This document shows, piece by piece, positions 9,076 to 18,163 of a stretch of 64,000 nucleotides of DNA (positions are counted from its first letter, which is position 1; each line of letters begins with the position of its first letter). The translations under genes and the position numbers were made by a program. The stretch covers positions 6,696,001-6,760,000 of the forward strand of contig NZ_CP107567.1 of the NCBI RefSeq assembly GCF_025854275.1, given 5' to 3'. The notes beneath the pieces were generated by a model. The model ran no database searches. It was given only the letters and a program-made list of their open reading frames with translations, and was not told the origin of the DNA. Origin of the DNA: Streptomyces peucetius. Its GTDB lineage: Bacteria; Actinomycetota; Actinomycetes; Streptomycetales; Streptomycetaceae.

Positions 9076-10518
9076 ATGGAAGCCCAACGGAAGAAGGTGC
9101 ACGACGTGGCGAAGCGCCGGAAGAACGGCCTCTACCAGGGGATCTCCGCAGAGCTGTCCGCGCTGATGCGGACGGGCTGGGCGGACACCGAACGGCACGG
9201 CCTCCAACTCACCGAGCAGGCCCCGCACGCCGCCCGCCGCCGCGCCGCGCTCTCCGCGCGGTTCCCCGGCGAACGCCTCGTGATCCCCTCGGGGAACCTC
9301 AAGGTCCGCTCGAACGACGACACCTACCCGTTCCGGCCGTACTCGGGCTACGTCCACATGGCCGGAGACCAGGTCCGGGACGGCGCGCTCGTCCTCGAGC
9401 CCCGCGCGGACGGCGGCCACGACGCCTACTGCTATCAGCTGCCGCGGGACAGCAGGGACGACGACGAGTTCTGGACGGGCGCCCACGCGGAACTGTGGAC
9501 GGGCCGGCGCCGCTCACTCGCCGAATCGGAGCGCGTGCTCGGCCTGCCGTGCCGCGACGTGCGCACCGCGGCCGCCGACCTGGCCGCCGCCTCCCGAACG
9601 CCGACCCGGATCGTCCGCGGGATCGACCCCTCCCTCGAGGCCGCCGTCACCACCGACGCGGAGCGGGACGCCGAACTGGAGGAGGCGCTCAGCGATCTGC
9701 GCCTCGTCAAGGACGCCTGGGAGATCGGGGAACTGCGCAAGGCCGTGGACTCCACCGTGCGCGGCTTCACCGACGTCGTCGGGGACCTTTCCCGGGCGAT
9801 CGCGTCGTCGGAGCGCTGGATCGAGGGCACGTTCTTCCGCCGCGCCCGCCTCGAGGGCAACGCCGTCGGCTACGGCTCGATCTGCGCCGCCGGCGAGCAC
9901 GCCACGATCATGCACTGGACGGACAACGACGGCCCGGTGCGCCCGGGGGACCTGCTGCTGCTCGACGCCGGAGTGGAGACGCACTCCCTCTACACCGCCG
10001 ACGTCACCCGCACCCTGCCGATCAGCGGCACCTTCACGCCCCTGCAGCGCGAGATCTACGACGCGGTGTACGAGGCCCAGGAGGCCGGCATGGCGGCGGT
10101 CAAGCCGGGCGCCCCGTACCGCGACTTCCACGAGGCGGCCCAACGCCACCTGACGGCACGGCTGGTCGAGTGGGGCTTCATCGACGGCCCCGTCGACCGC
10201 GCGTACGAACTCGGCCTGCAGCGCCGCTTCACCATGGCCGGCACCGGCCACATGCTGGGCCTGGACGTCCACGACTGTGCACAGGCCCGCACGGAGGAGT
10301 ACGCCGACGGTGTGCTGGAACCGGGCATGTGCCTGACCGTCGAGCCGGGCCTGTACTTCCAGGCGGACGACCTGACGGTGCCCGAGGAGTGGCGCGGCAT
10401 CGGCGTCCGGATCGAGGACGACCTGCTCGTCACCGACGACGGCCACGAGAACCTGTCGGCGGGTCTGCCACGCGCCGCGGACGAGGTCGAGGCGTGGATG
10501 GCGCGCTTCGCGGGCTGA
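9076..10518 (+). CDS. pepP: Aminopeptidase P family protein (Xaa-Pro aminopeptidase)
   Basis: A 480-residue M24 metallopeptidase that releases an N-terminal residue before proline. An N-terminal creatinase-like domain precedes the pita-bread catalytic domain. All five metal ligands can be seen: Asp297 (LLLLDAG), Asp309 (TADVTRT), His392 (GTGHMLGLDVHD), Glu423 (TVEPGLYF) and Glu447 (RIEDDLLV). The length fits bacterial aminopeptidase P. ATG 9076 is preferred over GTG 9058. It is a single gene ended by the hairpin at 10546. Streptomycetes often have two pepP-like genes, so the symbol is by family. Confidence 0.88.
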   Translation: MEAQRKKVHDVAKRRKNGLYQGISAELSALMRTGWADTERHGLQLTEQAPHAARRRAALSARFPGERLVIPSGNLKVRSNDDTYPFRPYSGYVHMAGDQVRDGALVLEPRADGGHDAYCYQLPRDSRDDDEFWTGAHAELWTGRRRSLAESERVLGLPCRDVRTAAADLAAASRTPTRIVRGIDPSLEAAVTTDAERDAELEEALSDLRLVKDAWEIGELRKAVDSTVRGFTDVVGDLSRAIASSERWIEGTFFRRARLEGNAVGYGSICAAGEHATIMHWTDNDGPVRPGDLLLLDAGVETHSLYTADVTRTLPISGTFTPLQREIYDAVYEAQEAGMAAVKPGAPYRDFHEAAQRHLTARLVEWGFIDGPVDRAYELGLQRRFTMAGTGHMLGLDVHDCAQARTEEYADGVLEPGMCLTVEPGLYFQADDLTVPEEWRGIGVRIEDDLLVTDDGHENLSAGLPRAADEVEAWMARFAG

Positions 10519-10545
10519 ACGTGGCGGATGGCGTCAACGAGCGCA

Positions 10546-10580
10546 GATCCGCCGGCGGTTGCTGCGGCCGCCGGCGGATC
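10546..10580. terminator. Bidirectional hairpin terminator
   Basis: A perfect 13-base stem (GATCCGCCGGCGG and its complement) with a nine-base loop lies between the convergent aminopeptidase P and glutaredoxin genes. There is no U-tract, as is common in streptomycetes. Confidence 0.75.
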
Positions 10581-10613
10581 AGTCCTGTCCATTGTCGGCA
10601 GCGGCACAAGCGG

Positions 10614-11051
10614 TCATGCGGAACGGGAGAGCTGTTCACGTACCCATCGCGGGTCGGGGTTGGTATGAGGCCGCCCCGCCACGACGACGGTCGGCACGGT
10701 CTCGTTGCCGTCATTGGCCGCCCTCACGACGGCGGCGCCGGCCGGGTCACGCCAGATGTCCACCCAGTGCAGTCGGCGTGCGCTGCGGCCCAGGCGGATG
10801 CGCAACCGGAGGCAGTACACGCAGCCCGGCCTCCAGAAGACGACCGGCCGGGCGTCGACCGCGCTGCGGCGCTGTGCCTCCTCGGCACCGACCGACTTCG
10901 GGAAGATCAGCGGCGAGTTCACGCCGGCGAGCAGCACGAACACCGCCAGGAGTGCTGCGGCTGCGCCGGGAGACCCGTTGAAGGCCCGTACCGTCGCCAG
11001 GAATGCGCCGCAGAGGACGAACAGTGTCGGCAGGAGCCAGGCGCGCATCAT
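10614..11051 (-). CDS. Membrane-anchored glutaredoxin-domain protein
   Basis: A protein of about 145 residues. Two hydrophobic segments at the N-terminus (WLLPTLFVLCGAFLA and ALLAVFVLLAGV) are followed by a thioredoxin-fold domain with VVFWRPGCVYC (Cys77, Cys80), the cis-proline region NETVPTVVVAGR and a C-terminal helix. The CxxC pair and fold are those of mycoredoxin/glutaredoxin proteins, here probably facing the cytoplasm and tied to the membrane. In actinobacteria such proteins work with mycothiol. The start is uncertain: ATG 11051 or 11048 fits the first membrane segment, and no clear ribosome site is seen. Confidence 0.8.
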   Translation of the reverse strand: MMRAWLLPTLFVLCGAFLATVRAFNGSPGAAAALLAVFVLLAGVNSPLIFPKSVGAEEAQRRSAVDARPVVFWRPGCVYCLRLRIRLGRSARRLHWVDIWRDPAGAAVVRAANDGNETVPTVVVAGRPHTNPDPRWVREQLSRSA

Positions 11052-11170
11052 GACGACGAAGGCTATCGAGACGTCGAGTCGCTCATCGAACCGAGATCGC
11101 CGGTCAAGCAGCGCAGGCATGTCGGGCGGCGAGGCGGTCATGCACCGTCAGGTCGTTCATCGTCCCGCAC

Positions 11171-11311
11171 TCACATCGGTGCGCCGCCGGGCCGCTCCGC
11201 GCGGAGCATGGAGTAGAGCACCGAATCGCGCCACTGTCCGCCGCGCCACACCGCGGAGCGCAGCACGCCCTCCCTGACGAAGCTACGTGTGGTGTTCTTG
11301 CGCATGGTTTC
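11171..11311 (-). pseudogene. C-terminal remnant of a GNAT acetyltransferase
   Basis: The readable end SFVREGVLRSAVWRGGQWRD plus SVLYSMLRAE is the typical tail of RimJ/RimL-like acetyltransferases, which acetylate protein N-termini or drugs. Nothing upstream matches the acetyl-CoA-binding core, so only the last 40 or so codons remain. It lies between the glutaredoxin gene and the MHS transporter. The 210 bases from 11312 to 11521 show no gene. Confidence 0.6.
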
Positions 11312-11521
11312 CCCGAGGGCCGGCGGTGCCGAGTGGAGGCGGTTCCGCGGCCGGAGGCCGCAGTGCCCCTGTGACGGAGCGGGTCGGGGTCCGGTTCGGC
11401 CGTTTCCGCCCACCGGCCGCATCTGTTATCGCACCGTGACTGGCTTCTGGCCGCAGGGTGGTTCGGAAAGCGACGAAGCCCTGGCGGGCCCGGTCGCACG
11501 GACCCGGCCCGCCCCCGCGCG

Positions 11522-12823
11522 TCACCGCTCCAGTTCCTTGTGCGCGCTCTCCGGCAGTCGCAGGTACACCGCCGACGAGACGAGGCACAGCACCGCCACG
11601 TACCAGGGGAACAGACCGGGGCGGTCGAGGTCCTTGAAGAGCGTGCCGACGTAGGGGGCGGTGCCGCCGAAGACGGCGACGGTCAGCGAGTACGGGAAAC
11701 CGATGCCCGCCGCGCGCACCCTTGCCGGGAACACCTCCGCGTTGACGGCCGCCGAGATCGAGGTGAAGCCGGTCAGCAGCACCATGCCCGCGCACTGTAC
11801 GAGCAGCAGTGACAGGAACGAGCCGTTCACCGCGCGCAGCAGCGGCACGCTCAGCACCGCGAAGCCGATCCCGGAGAACAGCAGCGACGGTTTGCGCCCG
11901 AAGCGGTCGGACAGCAGCCCGCCGATCGGCTGCAGCAGGGTGAAGAACGCCAGTGAAAGCGTCCCGGCGAGCAGCGCGTCGGCCTTGTCGATGTCGGTGT
12001 TGAGCTCCGCGTACGTCGGAAGGTACGACGTCCACGTGTAGTAGGCGATCGTGCCGCCGGCCGTGATGCCGCAGATCAGCAGCGACTCGCGCGGATGGTG
12101 CCGCAGCGCGTCGAACAGGCCCGGCCGCTCGCCCCGCTGCTGCTCGGCGCTGCGCGTCTCGTGCGCGCCGCGCCTGATCCAGAAGCCGACCAGACTGAGC
12201 AGCGCGCCGACGACGAACGGCACGCGCCAGCCCCAGCCGTCCATCTGCCCCTGGGCGAGCACACTCACCAGCAGCGCGGCGATGCCGGAGGCGGCGAGCT
12301 GGCCGATCGACGTGGAGACGTACTGGAACGACGAGAACAACCCCCGTCGCCCCGGCCCGGCCGACTCCACGAGGAACGTCGTCGACGCGGCGAACTCCCC
12401 GCCCACGGAGAGCCCTTGCAGCAGCCGCGCCAGCACCAGCACCACGGGCGCCATGATGCCCGCGGCGGCGTAGGTCGGAGTCAGGCCGACCAGCAGGCTG
12501 CTGCCGCCCATCAGCAGGATCGTGACGGTGAGCGCGAGGCGCCGGCCGTGACGGTCGGCGACGGCGCCCATGAGCAGCCCGCCGACGGGGCGCATGAAGA
12601 AGCCGACGGCGAAGACGGCGAACGTCGACAGCAGCGGCACCAGGGAGTTGCCGGAGCTCTTGGGGAAGACCTGGTCGGCGATGTAGGTGGCGAGGAAGGT
12701 GTACGCGTACCAGTCGTACCACTCCACCGCGTTGCCGACGGACGCGGCGAGCAACTGCCGTACGGGGCGCGGGGTTCCCGGGGTCTTCGCAGCGGGTGCT
12801 TCCTGCGGAGGCATCTCTGTCAT
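11522..12823 (-). CDS. MFS transporter, metabolite:H+ symporter (MHS) type
   Basis: A 433-residue integral membrane protein with twelve hydrophobic segments. It carries the MHS signature FFMRPVGGLLMGAVADRHGR between segments 2 and 3 and a related SDRFGRKPSLLF in the second half. The opening EWYDWYAY is typical of citrate/alpha-ketoglutarate/shikimate symporters (KgtP, ShiA, ProP). The substrate is probably a small carboxylate or osmolyte; sequence cannot decide. The open frame runs on to 13177, but the upstream part is a copied piece of another gene, so ATG 12823 (or 12835) is the true start. Confidence 0.87.
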   Translation of the reverse strand: MTEMPPQEAPAAKTPGTPRPVRQLLAASVGNAVEWYDWYAYTFLATYIADQVFPKSSGNSLVPLLSTFAVFAVGFFMRPVGGLLMGAVADRHGRRLALTVTILLMGGSSLLVGLTPTYAAAGIMAPVVLVLARLLQGLSVGGEFAASTTFLVESAGPGRRGLFSSFQYVSTSIGQLAASGIAALLVSVLAQGQMDGWGWRVPFVVGALLSLVGFWIRRGAHETRSAEQQRGERPGLFDALRHHPRESLLICGITAGGTIAYYTWTSYLPTYAELNTDIDKADALLAGTLSLAFFTLLQPIGGLLSDRFGRKPSLLFSGIGFAVLSVPLLRAVNGSFLSLLLVQCAGMVLLTGFTSISAAVNAEVFPARVRAAGIGFPYSLTVAVFGGTAPYVGTLFKDLDRPGLFPWYVAVLCLVSSAVYLRLPESAHKELER

Positions 12824-12861
12824 GATCGCGACCATCCCCAACTGCGGCCCGCCGTACGCCT

Positions 12862-13075
12862 CGGGCCGACACCTGGGGACGTAAGCGGGGTCCACGTCCT
12901 TCAACAACCGCGCCCGGCACACTTCGGCGATGCGCCCGAGCCACGTCCGGCCGTCGGCGTCGAACTCGTCGCTGTCGTTCCACCGGCCAAACGCCGCCCG
13001 CCACAGTGTGGCGACCGCATCGTCCGACAGGGCAGAGTGCAGCAACCGTTGCACGTCCTCCAGCGGTCGCCGTGG
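12862..13075 (-). pseudogene. Copied fragment of the immunity-like gene found at 35.9-36.0 kb
   Basis: About 210 bases upstream of the transporter are nearly the same, by eye about 90 percent, as 35852-36047. They encode VQRLLHSALSDDAVATLWRA, the DEFDADGRTWLGRIAEV block and VDPAYVP. The copy has neither the beginning nor the end of that gene. It is in frame with the transporter and could be mistaken for its N-terminus. Confidence 0.8.
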
Positions 13076-13192
13076 CCGAGCGGATGAGGCTCTGGTGAGA
13101 CGTCCGTGGCACGGTGCGGCCGGTGCTGTGGCACGCGCGTCGCGTCGGTTCGGCCATGGCCGTGGCCGAGGCCGCACGGCGGCGATGCGCGA

Positions 13193-14239
13193 TCAGGCGG
13201 TCGACAGCAGCGGCTGGAGGAACTGGCTGGGGGTGCCGTGCCAGAAGATGTCCAGGCTGTCGCGGGCCCTCGTCGCGGCGACGAACAGCAGCGAACGGGC
13301 CCGCTGCATCTCCTTGCGATGGCGCAGGGCGTCTGCCGAGCGCAACCGCAGGATGTCCGAACGCGGCACGAGACCCTGCGACGCACCGGCGATGATCATC
13401 CGCTGGTATTCGAGCCCCTTGAATCGGAACATCGTGCCGATGTGCACCCCCTCGTCGCCGCGGGGGCCGTCCGGGCCGATCTCGGTGGCTCGAATGCTGA
13501 ACTGCTGCAGCGTATTGGCCGTTTCCGTCACCATGACGTTGGTGGGGACGCAGACGCCGATCTGCTCCAGCGGGATGTCGTCCCACCCGGCGATCAGCTC
13601 CGCGATGCCCTCCCGCTCGGCCTCCCAGCCGACATGCTGATGAAGGGCGGGCAGGCCGCCGCTCAGCACCGACCGGTAGCCCGCCAGGTTCTCCTCGTTG
13701 CCGTCCAGGTCGTCGAACGCCTCGCCGCTCAGTACGCCCAGCGCGGAGCCCAGGATCTGCCGCGTCGTGCGGTAGCTGAGCGACAACTTGGAGCTGCGGC
13801 CGCGGATGTTGACCCCGAGGCTGCCGAGAGTCACCTGGCTGCTGTAGATCCGCTGGTGGGTGTCGCCGACGAGGAAGATGTCGTTGCGGTCCCGGCGGAC
13901 CATCGCCCGCAGCATCTTCCAGTGGCCCGGCTGCAGGTCCTGTGCCTCGTCCACCACGATGTGCCGGTAGCGGGGGCGGAGCCGGCCGGCGGAGCTGTCC
14001 TGGAGGTGGATGTTGTCCAGGCCGCCCGCTTCCTCCCGCTGCCGCTCGACGGCCTCCATGCGCTGCTCACGCTCGATCTCCAGCCGTGCCGCCCGTTCGG
14101 CGACCTGCGCCCAGGTCTGCCGTCCGAGCCCGTCGAGACGCTGGGCGAACCGCTCCGTCAGCTGCCAGATCGGAACGGCCTGGTCTCTCGTGGCCGGGAG
14201 GGTAACGGCCTCCCAGGGGTCCCTGAACTGTGCCGACAT
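13193..14239 (-). pseudogene. UvrD/Rep-type helicase lacking its N-terminal Walker A half
   Basis: The 348 codons include superfamily 1 motifs II (IVVDEAQDLQ), III (GDTHQRIY), IV (LSLSYRTTRQIL), V (FRFKGLEYQRMII) and VI (LLFVAATRARDSL). Motifs I and Ia, which bind ATP, are absent, and upstream sequence becomes unrelated just before MSAQFRDPW. Without the P-loop it cannot be a working helicase, so it is probably a truncated gene. It faces away from the DUF262 restriction gene, and the break lies within 150 bases of that gene's start. Confidence 0.8.
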
Positions 14240-14375
14240 GGTCAGCCTGGTGCGCCGGCTACATGGTATGGATCCATCGGTTGCCTCGTAGGAGATCGAC
14301 CGGCGTCGCCCCGCAAGCATCGGGGAACGACGCCGGGGCAATGATCCAGGTTTCCGCCCCTGGCGGCACGCACCT

Positions 14376-14389
14376 CACCATGATTGGTG
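14376..14389. promoter_or_regulatory. Short inverted repeat at the start of the DUF262 gene
   Basis: CACCA-TGAT-TGGTG ends immediately before ATG 14391. There is no Shine-Dalgarno, so this could be a small operator or hairpin in a leaderless or short-leader transcript. Confidence 0.3.
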
Positions 14390-14390
14390 C

Positions 14391-16067
14391 ATGCAAGAGC
14401 TCGAGGCGCACGAGATGCCCCTGCACAAGGTCTTCAGCAGCGACTACGACTTCCATGTCCCGGACTATCAGCGTCCTTACGCCTGGGAAGAGGAACAGGC
14501 GGTGCAACTGCTGACGGACCTCGTCGAGGCACTCGACCGTGGGACGGACGAGCCGTACTTCCTCGGATCGATCGTCCTTGTCAAGGAAGGCCAGACGGCA
14601 TCGAGAGCCGACGTCATCGACGGTCAGCAGCGGCTCACTACACTGACCATCCTGCTGTCGGTGCTGCGCGACCTCACCGACGACCCTCAGCTGAGCCTCG
14701 ACCTGGACACGCTGGTGAGCGAACCGGGCTCCAAGATGCTGGGCCTGGCGAGGAGGCCGCGCCTCACCCTGCGCCCACGTGACGCGGGGTTCTTCAGGCA
14801 ATATGTGCAGACGATGGGGGCCATCAAGACGCTGCGCGCGCTCAACGCCGAGATGCTGAGCACGGACGCGCAGAAGGCTGTCCTCCGAAACGCCGCCGCT
14901 CTGCACAGCAGGCTCGCCAACTGGTCGGAGGAGCGTCGGCTCGGGCTGGTGCAGATGCTCGGGGAGCGTACGTATCTGGTCGTCGTCAGTACTCCCGATC
15001 TCGACAGCGCCCATCGGATCTTCAGCGTGATGAACTCCCGAGGGCTCGACCTGTCGCCCACGGACATCTTCAAGTCGAAGATCATCGGCGATCTCGGGCC
15101 GAAGGCGTCCGACGAGTGCGCCACTGCGTGGGAGGATGCGGAAGAAGCTCTGGGCCGGGAGGACTTCGCGGAGCTCTTCCTCCATCTGCGCATGATCTAC
15201 GCCAAGAAGCGGGCCGAGCAGGAGCTGCTCAAGGAATTTCCGGAGCAGGTGCTCAGCCACTATCTTCCGGGCAGGGCTGAGACGTTCGTCAACGACGTCG
15301 TCCGTCCGTATGCCGATGCTTATGTTCAGGTGCGCGATGCCACCTATGAGGCCGCACAGGGAGCCGAGAAGGTCAACGCCTGGTTCAGACGGCTCCAGCA
15401 GGTCGACAACAACGACTGGAGGCCTGCCGCCCTATGGGCGCTGCGCAACCACGCGAATAATCCCCAGTGGCTCGATCAGTTCCTCGGGGCGCTGGAACGG
15501 CTGTCGGCCAGCATGTTCATCCGACGCGTCTACACCACTCCCCGGGTCACTCGCTATGCCGAGCTGCTGCGCCAGCTCGATCTGGGACACGGACTCGGCT
15601 CGGAAGCACTCGAGTTGACGGACGCGGAGCAGGCAGAGACCCGCGCCAGGCTGAACGGCGACCTGTACCTTGTCGGGAAGATCCGGAAGTACGTGCTGCT
15701 CCGGCTCGACGAGCTGCTGGCCCAGGGACAGGGGGTTGCCTACGACCATCCCGTCATCACCGTTGAGCATGTCCTCCCGCAGAACCCGAAGCCCGACTCG
15801 CAGTGGATCGCTCTCTTCGATGACGATGAACGCGCCGAGTGGACGCACAAGCTGGCGAACTTGGTCCTTCTCAATCGGGCGAAGAACTCCGTGGCACAGA
15901 ACTACGACTTCATTGTGAAGAAGGCCAAGTACTTCACCGGCCGCAGTGGCGTGGTGCCTTTCGCTCTGACCTCCCAAGTACTCCAGCACCTCGAGTGGAC
16001 CCCTGACCTGCTCAGCACGAGGCAGAAGCACCTCATGGAGCTGCTGAGCAACGAATGGCGTCTTTGA
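14391..16067 (+). CDS. DUF262/DUF1524 protein, GmrSD-type restriction endonuclease
   Basis: A 558-residue protein. The N-terminal DUF262 (ParB-like NTPase, GmrS) domain shows VPDYQRPYAW near residue 23 and IDGQQRLTTL near 77. The C-terminal DUF1524 (GmrD) domain shows the HNH-like VEHVLPQNP near 458 and LANLVLLNRAKNSVAQNYDF. GmrSD proteins are type IV enzymes that use nucleotides and cut DNA with modified cytosines, such as glucosylated phage DNA. Both halves are fused in one chain, as in many bacteria, and key residues are intact. It stands alone beside a broken helicase, so the locus is a defence remnant with one working gene. Confidence 0.88.
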   Translation: MQELEAHEMPLHKVFSSDYDFHVPDYQRPYAWEEEQAVQLLTDLVEALDRGTDEPYFLGSIVLVKEGQTASRADVIDGQQRLTTLTILLSVLRDLTDDPQLSLDLDTLVSEPGSKMLGLARRPRLTLRPRDAGFFRQYVQTMGAIKTLRALNAEMLSTDAQKAVLRNAAALHSRLANWSEERRLGLVQMLGERTYLVVVSTPDLDSAHRIFSVMNSRGLDLSPTDIFKSKIIGDLGPKASDECATAWEDAEEALGREDFAELFLHLRMIYAKKRAEQELLKEFPEQVLSHYLPGRAETFVNDVVRPYADAYVQVRDATYEAAQGAEKVNAWFRRLQQVDNNDWRPAALWALRNHANNPQWLDQFLGALERLSASMFIRRVYTTPRVTRYAELLRQLDLGHGLGSEALELTDAEQAETRARLNGDLYLVGKIRKYVLLRLDELLAQGQGVAYDHPVITVEHVLPQNPKPDSQWIALFDDDERAEWTHKLANLVLLNRAKNSVAQNYDFIVKKAKYFTGRSGVVPFALTSQVLQHLEWTPDLLSTRQKHLMELLSNEWRL

Positions 16068-16144
16068 AATGCCTGCCGGCTGCGGTCGATCTCCCTGTGA
16101 TCGGCGCTGTCCTGCACAGGAGCACGCAAGCCCCGGCTGCTCGG

Positions 16145-16615
16145 TCACCCATGGCGGTCATCGGTGGACAGAGGAGGAAGCGGGCACGGAAGCTCGCGCA
16201 GGAAGCGGTGGGGGCAGCACACGACGGAGAAGGAGACGAGGTTCGTGGTCTTCGCGTAGTGCACCCACACGGCGTCGACGCCGCGCCCGAGCGCGTCCGC
16301 CGCGTAGGTGCTCTTCACGTCCAGGTCGATGTATGCCCGCCCGCCGTCCACGCGTTCGAAGGGCGGGCTCGCCTCGTAGGTCTTCCGCAGCCAGTCCATC
16401 GCGTCGCCCAGATCCGTCCACGTTCGGTGCGCGGCGGCCTGGTCACGGCGCATCAGCCAGTGGCCCACCTGCATGGGCGGCAGCGTGCCGGCGAGGAACG
16501 TGCGTGTCTGCTCGTCATGGGTCAGCTGTCCGGGGCGCCGCGCCCCTTCCTGCCCGTACGCCGTCCGCGTACCGGTCCAGGGGCCGAATCCGTGCCAGTG
16601 TCCCGACCAGGTCAT
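16145..16615 (-). CDS. Hypothetical protein, downstream of a DUF397 gene
   Basis: A 156-residue soluble protein of unknown family. It is rich in aromatic residues (MTWSGHWHGFGPW) and ends in a segment with two cysteines (SFSVVCCPHRF). TGGAGG is eight bases before ATG 16615. It lies 80 bases after the DUF397 gene in the same direction and is probably co-transcribed. Such small genes often cluster with DUF397 proteins in streptomycetes. No function is assigned. Confidence 0.65.
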   Translation of the reverse strand: MTWSGHWHGFGPWTGTRTAYGQEGARRPGQLTHDEQTRTFLAGTLPPMQVGHWLMRRDQAAAHRTWTDLGDAMDWLRKTYEASPPFERVDGGRAYIDLDVKSTYAADALGRGVDAVWVHYAKTTNLVSFSVVCCPHRFLRELPCPLPPLSTDDRHG

Positions 16616-16695
16616 GTGCGTCCTCCAGAGGGTGCGGGCCGCCCGTGCTCGTGCCGGGCGGCCCGCTGTCGTGCCAGACGGTCAAGGGCGGACGG

Positions 16696-16932
16696 TCAGA
16701 TGCTCAGGGCCCGCCTCCTGGCCCAGCCGAGAGCGAAGTCGTCCAGCTCCGCTCCCGTGAAGCGCAGCTCCCTGCCGTTGCCGCCGGGCTTGCTGTCCCG
16801 CAGGGCGAACGCAGTCCCGGAGCCGGTGAGCGCGCCGACCTCGACGCAGGTCTCGTGCTCGCCGCCCTGGTTGCCGCCGCAGTAGTTCTCGAACGGGCCG
16901 CCCGCGGAGGGAAGGCTGTAGAGGTCGTGCAT
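16696..16932 (-). CDS. DUF397 domain protein
   Basis: A 78-residue protein with DUF397 features: a cysteine-valine segment (ETCVEVGAL), FALRDSKPGGNGRELRFTG and a closing AELDDFALGWAR. DUF397 proteins pair with XRE-family DNA-binding proteins in streptomycete development (the BldB/AbaA-like and WhiJ-like groups), often as small antagonists. Here no XRE partner is next to it. AGGAGG stands ten bases before the start. Confidence 0.8.
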   Translation of the reverse strand: MHDLYSLPSAGGPFENYCGGNQGGEHETCVEVGALTGSGTAFALRDSKPGGNGRELRFTGAELDDFALGWARRRALSI

Positions 16933-17648
16933 GGGATAGTCCTCCTGATGCATCCGCTGTGCGGAGATGCGGTCTCCGCGCCGTCGTGCACACGCACCCC
17001 ACCCGTGTCGTCTGCTGTCCAAGGGAGGCGACCGGGTGGGGAGTTCATCGACGAGTCACCGGGGCCGACCGTCATCGCGTCGGTGAGTATGGGCCGGTAT
17101 CAGGACGCCACGCCGGAGCAACACGACGACCGTGAGAGCAACGACCCGAACGAGCGGCGGCCGCGCGTCGGTCCCCGTTCGACACGCCGGGAGCGCGCGG
17201 CCAGGAGCCGGCGCCGGGCGGCCCGGGGTGGGCGGTCGTGGCTGCGGTGATCATTCGTCACGGTCAACACATTCGCGGTTGCCTACCGCTCTGACCAGCA
17301 GCAACCCGCCGACAGAGGACCGGTGTACGAGCATCCGCCACGGTGCGATGCGCGGGTACGGCAGTGCGGAGCCTCGGCGGGCCGGCACTGGTCGGTCTGC
17401 CCGGCGCCCGTGCGGGTGCGTGTTCGAGGTGATCGTCCGCGAGGCGTCGGGGGCGCCGCGTGCCGCGTGACGGAACGGCCGGATTCGTCATCCAATCCGG
17501 ACTGCTTCCCTGGTTCGCGTGCCACGCGTTGTGAGTCCCAGGGCACCCTGGGCGGCACGGGGTGGTCGGGTGTGGACTTCGAGCGTCAACCGTGCGGGAG
17601 TCGCTACGGTTTCGCAGAGACGTTGTCAGCTCATGGTGAGGAGTCAGC
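16933..17648. other. Intergenic region without a supported gene
   Basis: About 715 bases between divergent genes. Open frames in all directions have Arg/Pro-rich shadow composition and none has both a ribosome site and protein-like content. Promoters for both flanking genes must lie here; no repeat or clear operator is seen. Confidence 0.5.
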
Positions 17649-18113
17649 GTGACGGAACTGGTTCAACAGGTGCAGTTTGACGCCGACGTCGGATATCACA
17701 GCTTCTGCCTGCAGGAGTCGGACGATGCGGATCTCCCCGTGCCGTATCCCGACGACACGGTGTTCGGACAGTTCCTCACCGCCTTTCCCGGGAGGATCGA
17801 CATCTTCAGCGCCGGGCACACGCACACGGCCGCGGTGACCGCGGAGGTGTGGGCCGGGCGCCCGCCGGAGGAGGACCCGGAACGGTGGGACGAGTACGGG
17901 GAGTGCGAGTACGTGTCGACCAGCGGTGTCGTGGCCGTCTGGTCGATGAGCCTCGGGCATACCGAGCACAGCGTGACGCTGTCGGACAGCGGCGGCACAT
18001 GGCAGGTACAGGTGTACAGCGTCGGCCGGGCTGAGGCCGAGCGACTGTCCGCGGAAACCGGCACCGCCGAGGGGGTGGAGCGCTACCTGGTGCGGTTCTG
18101 GCGCGCCGCGTAG
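17649..18113 (+). CDS. Hypothetical protein
   Basis: A 154-residue acidic soluble protein starting at GTG 17649 with GAGGAG eight bases upstream. It has a well-ordered composition, with alternating beta-like stretches (RIDIFSAGHTHTAAVTAEVW and CEYVSTSGVVAVWSM). It contains no signal peptide and no motif I recognise. It is a lone gene ended by the strong hairpin at 18131. Confidence 0.65.
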   Translation: MTELVQQVQFDADVGYHSFCLQESDDADLPVPYPDDTVFGQFLTAFPGRIDIFSAGHTHTAAVTAEVWAGRPPEEDPERWDEYGECEYVSTSGVVAVWSMSLGHTEHSVTLSDSGGTWQVQVYSVGRAEAERLSAETGTAEGVERYLVRFWRAA

Positions 18114-18130
18114 CGCGGACGACGCGTCGA

Positions 18131-18157
18131 GGGCGGGGACCCCGGCGGTCCCCGCCC
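18131..18157. terminator. Bidirectional hairpin terminator
   Basis: A perfect 11-base stem (GGGCGGGGACC and complement) with a five-base loop lies between the convergent hypothetical gene and the nuclease gene. Confidence 0.8.
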
Positions 18158-18163
18158 CGTCGA

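Noticed and set aside
8610..11216. 868-codon plus-strand open frame
   Set aside because: It is a second-frame shadow of aminopeptidase P and antisense of flanking genes; low-complexity Arg/Gly/Pro content.
12824..13177. N-terminal extension of the MHS transporter
   Set aside because: The added codons are a copied piece of the immunity gene and non-coding sequence; the transporter family starts at 12823.
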